Positions 55,402 through 64,000 of a stretch of 64,000 nucleotides of DNA are shown here, one piece after another. The DNA comes from Triticum aestivum. Taxonomy: Eukaryota; Streptophyta; Magnoliopsida; Poales; Poaceae. The notes beneath the pieces were generated by a model. The model was not told the origin of the DNA, did not search any database, and worked only from the letters and a program-made list of their open reading frames with translations. Each line of letters opens with the position of its first letter. Positions within the stretch are counted from its first letter, which is position 1. Made by a program: the position numbers and the translations under genes. The DNA is taken from positions 402,693,669 through 402,757,668 of the forward strand of contig NC_057811.1 of the NCBI RefSeq assembly GCF_018294505.1. Direction: 5' to 3'.

Positions 55402-57947
55402 ATGAAGCAGCAGGATGGAGCTAGCCCCGCGTGAGCCCTCTCTCTCCCCCCCTCGTACCTTCCGTCCGTCGGCTTGTTTTCTGCATCTCGACTGCCGAGA
55501 CGTGCTTTCGCTGATTATGATTTTTTCTGTTTCTTCTCCGGGGGGATTCGTGCAGCAAGATGTTCATTGGCGGGCTCTCCAGGCAGACAAGCATGGGTAC
55601 GTGCAGATCCGTTCTAGACTTGACCTTGTATCTTGTTTACTTATTATCCTGCCGCAAGCTTCTCGATTTCGTTAGGTTCCGTTCGTATTCTTCCAGATCT
55701 AGTCGTTGTTTGCCCTCGATGTCGATTGACCTTGTTGTGGAGGCTTGTAGCCTCGAAGATCCAGTGGATGCCAGTCTGTTTGTTCGCAAAAAACTTGTGA
55801 TTTGGTTGGATCGTCATTAGGGCATGCGAATTGTTATGATACACGGCGTTGCGGTTAGATATGAAGGGAGGTGGACTTGGGAGTCCTGTTATGGAGTCTA
55901 TTTGGGTAGACAGAAGTGAATTGTTTGTTGGAAAATCATTAAACGATACTGGGTGCATATGTTAACTGATTAAAAAGGAAGCACTTCTGTGTTATTAAAG
56001 AAACGAAATTGCTTCATATACGGCGTTCTATATCCGATTTCCGTTGGCCGTCATTCATCGTCGGATTTGCTTGTGACGTTGGATCGAAGGGTCACGACTC
56101 AGTGTCGTACATGCATCGGATGAGAAACATCGTATGTACATTGTGGGATTTGTGAACACATGTCGTACTGTAGGATTTTTTATGCAGTTATTAAGTCGAG
56201 CAGTAGTTAAAGCGTTCCACAATTAATATTCACTTTGTTCTGATGTCTTATTATCTTGGGAGGACCTAAAACGCTAACCTTTACGATATTTTTGAACCTG
56301 TTAAGCAGGTTACTTAGGTGCTTGATGATTTAGCATACCAATGTAGATGTTTTAATGCTGTTTTGTTCTCCTGTTGAACACCAACCTGCTACTAATTGAT
56401 TTGCTTGGTTCTCGACATGCAGGTACGTTCAAAGAGTACTTCGGGAAGTACGGTGAGATAATCGATGCGGTAATAATGAAGGACCGCCATACCCAAAAGC
56501 CCAGAGGCTTTGGATTTATTACCTATTCAGATCCTGCTATTGTTGACAGAGTGATTGAAGATAACCATGTCATCGATGGCAAGCAGGTACACTGCATGGT
56601 TCCTATTACTGCTGGAATTATATCAGTCCACATGGGAGCTCATCGCTTTTCCTTGCATTTTATAGTACACAAGTCATATGTTATGAAGTTTAAGATCCTT
56701 GACCATGCCACAGCAAAAAAAAAGCACTTGTATCTTTAATGCGGTTTCTTTTTCAGAATCAAAAGGCTTAAAGCCCCCAGTTTCACTTCAAACTAACTAG
56801 ACATAATATGAAAATTCCAGGTCGAAATTAAAAGGACTATCCCGAAGGGTGCTGCCCCCCTGAAAGATTTCAAGACAAAGAAGATTTTTGTTGGCGGATT
56901 GCCTACTGCTCTAACAGATGGTATTATTTGTTTTTTTTTACTGCCAGTTAGCTGCGCTGCTCTAGATAATTAGGTTGAAGTCCTCAACTTGTTGATTTAA
57001 CAGGTGAATTCAAGGACTTCTTTTCAAAGTTTGGAAAGGTGGTGGAACATGAGATCATCTGTGATCATTCGACCAACCGGTCACGAGGATTTGGATTTAT
57101 AGTGTTTGATGCAGAAAAAACTGTAGATGAATTGTTAGCTAAGAAAGGCAATAAGATTGATCTAAATGGTACTCAGGTGAGCCTTCGTTGGTGCTTTCTA
57201 AACTTTTGTGAGCCTAGTTTCGTACAACACACACTAGTAATTAGTACGGGCCTCCAGTTACTTGGAGCAATCACACCATATTCGCCTGATTTGCTCTTTC
57301 GTTTGAGTTGCCAGTTGTGTTCTTACATAGGTGGCAGATTATTAGCACTCCATTCTTGGAAGTATATAGAATTGAAAGAGACATAGGTTGACTTTCTTGC
57401 TTTGCTGTAGGTGGAGATCAAGAAGGCAGAACCAAAGAAACCCTCTAACCCACCTCATTCACTTGATAGCAAACCTAGGAGATCTCCTTATGCAGATGGT
57501 TATGATGGATTTGCCAGCCGTTACAACAATGGTGGTCGCTTTGCCCCCTATAAATCACCTGGTTTTGGCGCTAGGCCTGGCAGCTACAGTAGTGCTTATG
57601 TTCCTGGTGACTATAGTAGCAGCTATGGTGGTTATGATGGAGCATTTGGAGGTTATCATGGAGAATCGTCGCTCTACACCAGTCGTTTTGGTGGCAGTTA
57701 TGGTGGTGGTTTAGGTGGTGCATATGGGCGTGATGCTGTGCCTTATGGTGGTGGTTTAGGTGGTGCATATGGGCGTGATGCTGTGCCTTATGGCACTTCT
57801 AGCTATGGTCCTAGTTATGACTCTTCAGGTGCCAGTGCCGATCCTAGTGTTAGGTCTGGCGTGGGTGGACTCTATGGTGCTAGGGGAGGCTATGGTAGCA
57901 GCAGTGGTGGTGGTGCTACTGGTCGCTACCATCCATATGCAGGGTAA
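55402..57947 (+). CDS. Two-RRM hnRNP-like RNA-binding protein, complete, six exons, 347 aa
   Basis: Exons by GT-AG sites and frame are 55402-55430, 55556-55596, 56423-56586, 56821-56920, 57004-57176 and 57411-57947 (stop TAA). All junctions keep the frame. RRM1 is at about residues 10-85 (RNP2 KMFIGGLS, RNP1 PRGFGFITY), RRM2 at about 98-175 (RNP2 KIFVGGLP, RNP1 RGFGFIVF). The C-terminus (about 180-347) is rich in Gly, Tyr and Ser, including two exact copies of GGGLGGAYGRDAVPY. This layout is that of plant hnRNP A/B-like proteins, which act in the nucleus in mRNA processing, and of stress-granule RNA-binding proteins. Small first exons and a long second intron (826 bp) are usual for this group. 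No lesion is visible. It is the best-supported host gene of the window. Confidence 0.93.
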
Positions 57948-58320
57948 GCCTGTGGATGGTCAATGCTAGATGAGAACTTAAGAGATATCACCTGCAGCTA
58001 GAAGAACCTTGTGATCTGCTTAGTTTGCTACTCCATGGTTGTAGAACTTAAAGACGTTGTTTAGTGTTTGAAATTTAAACATACTGAAGACTTGTGCATG
58101 TTTCTTTCGGTTAGATGCCAAGTTCCATGTGAAATTGTTTGCTATATAGGTTTTGCTTGTTTTTGGTTGTTGATTTCGAAGTTGCTTTACATACAGCATT
58201 GCCAACCTATCCAGCATCGCAGTTTTCAATTGTTGATCCTATAGTGCTCTAGGTTGGTGAACATTTAATTTCCCTTCTTTGGGATGATATTATGGTCCTT
58301 TCATGTAATAAGCTAGTTTA
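57948..58320 (+). other. 3' UTR and downstream flank of the hnRNP-like gene
   Basis: AT/T-rich, no further frame. TGTAATAAG near 58304 is a possible polyadenylation signal variant; the true end of the transcript cannot be seen. Confidence 0.35.
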
Positions 58321-58365
58321 GGCCTTTGTCAGTTAATCCTCTCCCCAAGGGGATTGGAGAGGGTT

Positions 58366-58600
58366 TAGACCTCCTCTGGTTTGGAGGAATTTCATAGGAA
58401 TTCTGTAGGATATGATTTCTATAGGAAATTTCCCTTTGGATCCCTTTGGTTTATAGGAATGGGATTCCTATTCCTATGTAGGATTGGTTCCTTTTTCAAA
58501 GGAAAATAAACATTACGCAAGACTCAACGGAAAAAAAAATCCTATCTTGCGAACCAAGATTTAACACCCCTCAGCCCTCTTTCATCCCCACCAAACTGAA
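58366..58600. repeat. Possible MITE-like AT-rich repeat
   Basis: Many short inverted motifs (GGAATTTCATAGGAATTC, TAGGAATGGGATTCCTATTCC). The wording resembles abundant small repeats of grass genomes, but I cannot define TIRs or a target duplication. Confidence 0.3.
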
Positions 58601-60270
58601 CGTGCCCTTTTAGCTTTGCGAACTTGTTTAAATCTGAAGATTTTGGTTTGTCGAGTTTACATGTTGAATTATACCGTTATTATATTTCTTATGTTCTGAT
58701 GTGTGTAACATTTTAATAAGCACTTTTTCACGTCTTTCAATTATCACTGCTGTTAACAAAATGTTTCCGCATCTGAGATATGGAACTAAATTGACGTTAT
58801 TCATGCGTTCAATGGTTGATAGAAGCCCTGGCAAAAAAAAGTTAATAGAAGCACGATCATCCATGACCCAAAGTATATCACACCTAATTATCGTAGAAGC
58901 CAGTCACCAAAGAAGCCTGGGAGAAAACCACGAAGTCGCTAGTGGATCTTTGGTCATGGTAGCAGCCTACCAGTGTTGCCAAATATGTAGGCCGTCCACC
59001 TTCACGGTGAATGGGAGATCTGCCTGAGTCGGTGGTTAGAATATATTAGCTTCGCCAATATCATGGGACAACTTTCCTCAAAAAATAAAAGAAAAAAAAT
59101 TATGGGAGAACTTCTCATGAACACGCATGGGTGTACTTGCAATTTGCGCTCAAGTAGATCAACGCCGTACCTTTCTTTTGGCAGAATTGTGAGCCACTTC
59201 ACTGTCCAAGACGTTAATTATATAGCGGTGTGGTTATTTTGTTAGGCAAAAATGCTTAAGGAAAAGGTTCTACAGCCGTCTTGTTGCATGCCACAGAAAG
59301 GGCCAGAGGATTGGATCACTCACTCTTCTTAAGAGGAAGGCACAAAATGGGCCGGGCTTAAAATTAATAAAGCCCTTGACTGACTATAGGGGCACAAGGC
59401 AAAGTTGGATCACTTACTTGCATAATTTCCCTATAACATTTTGTTTGCTAAAGCTTTCTATCAAGATGCGCCGGGCTAGGCGGGTGGTTGTCGATGCATA
59501 GGCCAAGGCCGTGTGGGCACTCGTGCCCCCTTGTCGCTGAGGGCGGTGTGGTTGAGGTGGTCAAAACGCCGCTGGTGATTGGCGAGGTCGTGCGAAGATT
59601 ACTATAGCCACAGTCGGGTTCGATAGCGCGTCGAGTGTGAGGTGATGTGACCGACATCGGTGAACGAGCAGAGCCGTCGTCGTTGCCTAGGGGAGGGTTG
59701 TCTCGTTGGTGATGGTCAGAGGCATATTCGACATTCCTATGTGCGGATCAGATGTGGTTGCACATGTGTTGTGTAGCTAGGTGGTGGCGAGGTTTGCCAT
59801 ATCATATGGATTCGGCGCGATGCATCATCGGGCATTGGGTGGTTGTACGAGGCGCAACCCTCTCTCCCACTGCTACCGATGATAGTTGTCGAGATGGCGC
59901 ATCTCATGATGACGGCTACCATACAACAACCATCAACTGAGACGATGGTGTGGCAATGATGGTAAGCGACGTGACAACGCCTTTACTTTTGGTAATTTTC
60001 ATTTTTTTTCTCCTTTGTTCGGCTAGTTTCGTGTGAACAGGTAGAGTGGTGGGTGGTGACTATGGCGACAAACATCGCGGATGTATTTTCTTCGGGTGAA
60101 AACTCAGGATCTTGCCTTGTGGCTTGATCAGGCAATGTTAATGTTGTTACCTTATTGAAGGTGTTTCGACCCCTTCAAGGGTGATATCCCATTGGTCCGA
60201 CACATCTGTTTGGACCAACCAACAGCCGCGATTCCTTCTCGAAGTCGTTGTCTTGGAGCTTTGCGTCCTT
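58601..60270. other. Intergenic sequence
   Basis: No supported gene. The GC-richer part 59460-59950 holds short frames on both strands without domains; it may be the degraded upstream part of the LINE whose tail is at 60444-60646. Confidence 0.35.
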
Positions 60271-60278
60271 TTTCTTCT

Positions 60279-60441
60279 ACTCCCTCCGTTCCTAAATAGT
60301 TGTCTTTCTAGAGGTTTCAAATTGTGACTACATACGGAGCAAAATGAGTGAATCTACACTTTAAAATATGTTTATATATATATCTGTTTGTGGTGACCAT
60401 TTGAAATCTCTAGAAAGACAAATATTTAGGAACGGAGGGAG
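60279..60441. mobile_element. Stowaway MITE (Tc1/mariner, Thalos-like), 163 bp
   Basis: Ends CTCCCTCCGTTCCTAAATA and TATTTAGGAACGGAGGGAG are perfect inverted repeats, flanked by the TA target duplication (60277-60278 and 60442-60443). Inner arms are also complementary (GTCTTTCTAGAG / CTCTAGAAAGAC), so the whole can fold as a hairpin. It encodes nothing; Stowaway elements are moved by mariner transposases. Confidence 0.95.
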
Positions 60442-60443
60442 TA

Positions 60444-60646
60444 ATATATATATTGTGGTAGGTTTGGTGGTATGACATGGTCACATGGAGATGTTGTGAG
60501 GCATGTCCCATGTCCTATGTGGGTGAACTCAATTTTTATGATGTTCCTCTTTGTAAGCTGATTTGTTTGATATTATCAATCATTGATAATATACGCTTGT
60601 GTGCATCTCTCGATATAGAGGGTCTTCCCTCTTTCTAAAAAAAGAA
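60444..60646 (+). mobile_element. 3' tail of a LINE relic
   Basis: The sequence (TTTGTAAGCTGATTTGTTTGA ... TATACGCTTGTGTGCATC ... CCCTCTTTCTAAAAAAA) resembles the 3' ends of Triticeae LINEs, ending in a short A tract at about 60641. No reading frame is left. Confidence 0.4.
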
Positions 60647-61109
60647 CTCGAGATCATCGTAATTGAGGCAGGCATGCTGCCATCAACATCTTCACCCAAA
60701 TTCTAGCTCTGCATTTCTCTTGCTGAAATATGCCAAGTCACATATGCGAGTAACCAACAAATTATCATCATAGCACGTATATGCTTCGCAGAAACAAAAA
60801 ATTTCACTGTCCGATAGCTCGTCGAGATCGGCCAAGAAGAATCAATAAGGCAAGCCTGAAAACTGTCACCAGTTGGCTCTTTAGGAGTCACTTTGTCACT
60901 AGCTCACGTGGTAAAAAATGAATAGAACTAACTAGCTCCCACCGTGCCAGGGTGACCGGGGAAAGTACGCAAGAATGTTGTCTGACCGTCGCAGCCTTGG
61001 AATCTCTACAGCAAAAGAAGGTTACGAGGCTACACTTATTTCCACGTGCATATCGGTTAGAGGGACGGGTTCTATCGACGGCCGATAACAAACCAACCCG
61101 TGGTTAGAT

Positions 61110-61392
61110 GGTTAGAGGGACGGGTTCAATAGCAATTTCATGTGCGACTCCATCGGCTTCCCAAAGACAATAAGTAAGCTAGCAATAAGCTGGGCATTGC
61201 CTATCTCCACGATCAAATCAACGCAGTCTGCAAATACTGTAGCTCCTTCATGCCATCATGCACTTCCTCCACCACAAGCATCAATTACTTCTAAACAGTC
61301 CGATTCCGTCACAGCATGTTGGAAGCCTAAAGAAGATGCCAAAGGTAATCCTTCTTTCATCGCCAAGGACTCCCATCATCAGGGCGACTAAG
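61110..61392 (-). pseudogene. RNase H-like (RVT_3 type) fragment
   Basis: The minus strand reads LAMKEGLPLASSLGFQH, then AVTESDCLEVIDACGGGS, then a stop, then ADCVDLIVEIGNAQLIAS. The E-S-D motif and order fit the RNase H-like domain found in plant LINE-derived and domesticated genes. The conserved basic end of the domain is missing or decayed. Likely a remnant of a LINE or of a host RVT_3 gene. Confidence 0.5.
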
Positions 61393-62080
61393 CATAGGGG
61401 ACAAATGAACATGATGTGGCAATAAAATTCCTATACCTGTCCTCCGTAAGATTGCGCCTGTTGCTCCATCTCCTTGATCACTATGGTACATAGGAAGCAT
61501 CTACGGCCGATACATCTAACTATGAGAATTATGAATAATTTACCAATAAATTCCAAAACTATACCCCGTCAACACTCGTCGCGGTAGCATCAACAGGCGC
61601 ATGCCACAGCCCACCAACCTCCGGTCCGCCAAGCTCCCCGCTATCGGAACCTCACTGCTCGCCGGCTTTGCCCGGCAACGCACTCTGGCGGTGGTGAGAG
61701 GGGCGGTAGACGGGTTGGTGGTTAGGGTTTCTATTCGCCTCGTGAGACCTCCTCCTAACGCTTCGTGTGTATCGTTTTGAACAAAAAAACTAAAGTATTA
61801 AAATGCACAAAGAAGAGGTCAGATTGGAGGGGCTACAATTCAAGGTCTTCCTATTCCTGGAATACGTCTTGCGATGCACATTACCAACACTCGAACATGG
61901 CCCATGTTACATCTACACATCCACGTCCTCATTTTTATAATTATGAACTTTCCTAGTTCAACATTGCAACGTAGGCTGGCTCTGTTTTTCTCCTTGGCAC
62001 TAGGCAGTATTTGCAGCACATGGTTTTGGTTTCATCGCTATACTTTCGGCAACTTATATAACGCACATGTCACCAGCGAT
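61393..62080. other. Intergenic / upstream region of the protease gene
   Basis: No gene seen. TATATATAAT at 62081-62090 is a possible TATA box for the gene at 62364, with a leader of about 245 bp. Confidence 0.35.
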
Positions 62081-62363
62081 TATATATAATTCAGAAGCAA
62101 TGTTCACTCCCGTGCGTAAGCCAATGCGCGTCGCCAACGTAAACAAAAATCATGGCAGCTCCAGGAATTATCTGCCGAGAAATTCCAATCATGCCCTTTT
62201 GCGCAGAAAGTCAAGTCAGCGGACCAATCACAGTCCGCCGAGCTCACCAAAGCCATCCCCCCCTTTCCCCAGCCAGTTTCCTCATCACTTGCCCCCGATG
62301 GCCTCCCCTCCCCGCCGCCTCTGACCCCGCCCCGCCGGAGCGCCGCCGGGATCTCTACCGGAG

Positions 62364-62929
62364 ATGCCGATACCACCGCCCCCGCCCCCTCCTCCGCCGC
62401 CGGAGCCCCCGCAGCTCCACGGCGTGGTCATCATCACCCTCCCGCCCCCCGACCAGCCCTCCAAGGGCAAGACCATCACCGCCTTCACCTACACCGACGA
62501 GCCGGGCGCTGGCGCTCCGGCCCTGCCGCCGCATCGGGGGCCTCCGATGGCTACCGCGGGGAGGGAGGCCAGGCGATCGAGGCGGGCGGTCTCGCGGCGG
62601 GCGGGGGCGATGGTCCTCGTGCTGGGCGCGCTCGCGCTCGCGGCCTACTACAGCTTCTACTCGGACGTGGCCGTGCAGTTCCTCGGGATGGAGGAGGAGG
62701 AGGCGCAGAAGGAGCGGAACGAGACCAAGTCGTTCCTGTTCCAGCTCTACCCCAAGGCGCACCAGGGCCGCGCGCTGCGGGAATTCGGCGACATCAAGCT
62801 CGCCGCCAAGAGGGTCGATGACGGCGGCGGCAGGAAGGTCACGAAGAAGCTGGATGTCAAGGGGGCGACATCGGCTGGGACGAACTCCACAGTTCTGCTC
62901 CCGATCAAGGGCAATGTGTTCCCCGATGG
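62364..62929 (+). CDS. Aspartyl protease family protein (APCB1-like), first exon; gene continues beyond window
   Basis: Starts at ATG 62364 (MPIPPPPPPPPPPEPPQ). The N-terminal motif QLHGVVIITLPP...GKTITAFT, a basic stretch (about residues 70-79) and a membrane segment at about 81-98 (MVLVLGALALAAYYS) are typical of plant membrane-anchored aspartyl proteases such as Arabidopsis APCB1, which cleaves BAG6 in defence. The exon ends in VLLPIKGNVFPDG, just before the catalytic domain, at a GT donor (62930, phase 2). The catalytic D-T/S-G motifs must lie in later exons outside the window. GC content and the proline run are usual for a grass first exon. A longer arginine-rich frame at 62152-62961 is a shadow. 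The exon is intact; the product call rests on its N-terminus only. Confidence 0.75.
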
Positions 62930-64000
62930 GTGCGTACCAATTCTTCAGAAGTTTGATTTGACTCTAAGAGTAAATTTTACTCCGTTGCCTTATGATTCAA
63001 TTTCAAGAAAAGGGGCGGGGGGTGCTTTTGATGATCAGATGTACTAAAACAGGTTAGATCCCTCTTTGGGACTGGATGGACAAAGCGAACTTTTAGAATT
63101 TAGATCCCTCTTAATGCTTTTATATCACAAAATTGGGTTCAATCTGATCCCAAAAAAATGTTTGGGTGATGTGATGAGATTTGGATTTAGTAAGTACTAA
63201 AACAGGTTAGAAGTTTGGCGTTCATCAAATTGCACATGTCTGTTCCATATACTAGTAAATTACATGTCCATTGCCATGTGAGAGTTAAGATAATCAAATT
63301 ACAACCAAAGGTCGGTATATTGTTACTTTATTACGATAGACAGACGAAATTATTTTAGGCATATGCATGAAGTATAAGATGCAAAACTCGGGTAAAATAT
63401 ATCCAGTGTGTTTTGTCTAGGTGTATTTTTGGGTATATCATATTAAAATAATAAGAATAGCTACTTCTGTATCTGGAAAGATAAGTATGACTTATGAAGG
63501 TACATCCATAGCCACAAGTAAAAATGGATGATAGTTAGATAGAAAAGAAGTTAAGAGAGTCTAGATATGGAAGAGTCTAGAACAAAGTAGAAGTGTGTTT
63601 AAGTTTTGTGCAAAATGTCCATAGGGCTTAAGCCCAGCCATAGAATCTTCTAGGTAGTACACATGGCAGAATCTGCTGTAGTAAAGAGAATATCCAATGG
63701 TCAACAACACTCGGATTGGCCACCTCTACCGTCTGATCGACTTCATCCAACGGTTGTTTTTCAAAGTTATTTGTACATATATGAAGAACTTAAGGTGTAG
63801 TTAGTTTAGTTGTACCGGTGTAGGCTGTAATGAGTATATACATCAAAGCTAGAAAGTCCTTTTATGTTCCAGAAATGCAATTCTGCTCCCAAGGTCATAA
63901 GCAGACAGTTCTTAAGGTCTGAGGATCTATCATTTTTAGTTAAGGCTACTATTTATGCTAATATGTCTGATATATTTATAGCCTATTTACCAGAATAATT
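62930..64000 (+). other. First intron of the aspartyl protease gene (open at window end)
   Basis: AT-rich, with stops in all frames and no second exon or transposon end that I can define. The intron is at least 1071 bp. Confidence 0.6.

Noticed and set aside
59448..59940. Short frames on both strands in a GC-richer stretch
   Set aside because: No domain; probably decayed repeat.
62152..62961. Arg/Ser-rich 269-codon frame over the protease exon
   Set aside because: Shadow frame caused by high GC; the frame from 62364 has the recognisable QLHGVVIITLPP motif and membrane segment.

Overview
This is plant nuclear DNA from a grass, almost certainly a member of the Triticeae (wheat, Aegilops or barley group). 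The evidence is the repeat content. It has BARE/WIS/Angela-type copia LTRs that begin TGAAGGAAATATGCCC, several gypsy LTRs that begin TGATACGTCTCCAACGTATC with tRNA-Asp primer sites, a CACTA transposon, and a Stowaway MITE with CTCCCTCCGTTCC ends. Genes have short GT-AG introns. There is no prokaryotic feature.

Roughly positions 1-49585 are one nest of transposable elements. From outside in: a minus-strand BARE/Angela LTR (right end 49585) was hit by a minus-strand gypsy element, called M2 here (right end 47124), and separately by a gypsy that is now a solo LTR (47436-48850). The 3' LTR of M2 was hit by a second minus-strand gypsy, M1 (right end 36606), which encodes gag-protease plus an Athila-type ORF1 and no reverse transcriptase. 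M1 holds a Tekay-type chromovirus (21652-32533, target duplication AAACC) and a CACTA element (8326-17906, target duplication TTA). Both M1 and M2 contain plus-strand non-autonomous gypsy material: a rearranged LTR-internal-LTR-internal-LTR array at 1-6946, and a copy at 38048-42017 with an acidic ORF and a duplicated primer site. M1 and M2 share a block of about 2.8 kb. The M2 copy of that block still has the empty CACTA site at 43399-43401.

Positions 49586-64000 are gene-bearing. A minus-strand relic resembling replication protein A large subunit (50265-53830) is split by a BARE-type solo LTR (50402-52148, target duplication ATCAG). A complete six-exon plus-strand gene for a two-RRM hnRNP-like protein of 347 residues lies at 55402-57947. 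LINE and RNase H relics and a Stowaway MITE follow. The first exon of a membrane-anchored aspartyl protease gene starts at 62364, and the rest lies beyond the window.

The two host genes have no evident functional link. The transposon proteins are mostly broken by stops or frameshifts. The best leads are the occupied/empty CACTA site pair, the LTR array, the LTR-like internal promoter module with a leader intron before ORF1 in M1, the extra coiled-coil ORF in the Tekay element, and GC-rich palindromes shared by several LTR families. Family names are from recognition of sequence, not from a search.
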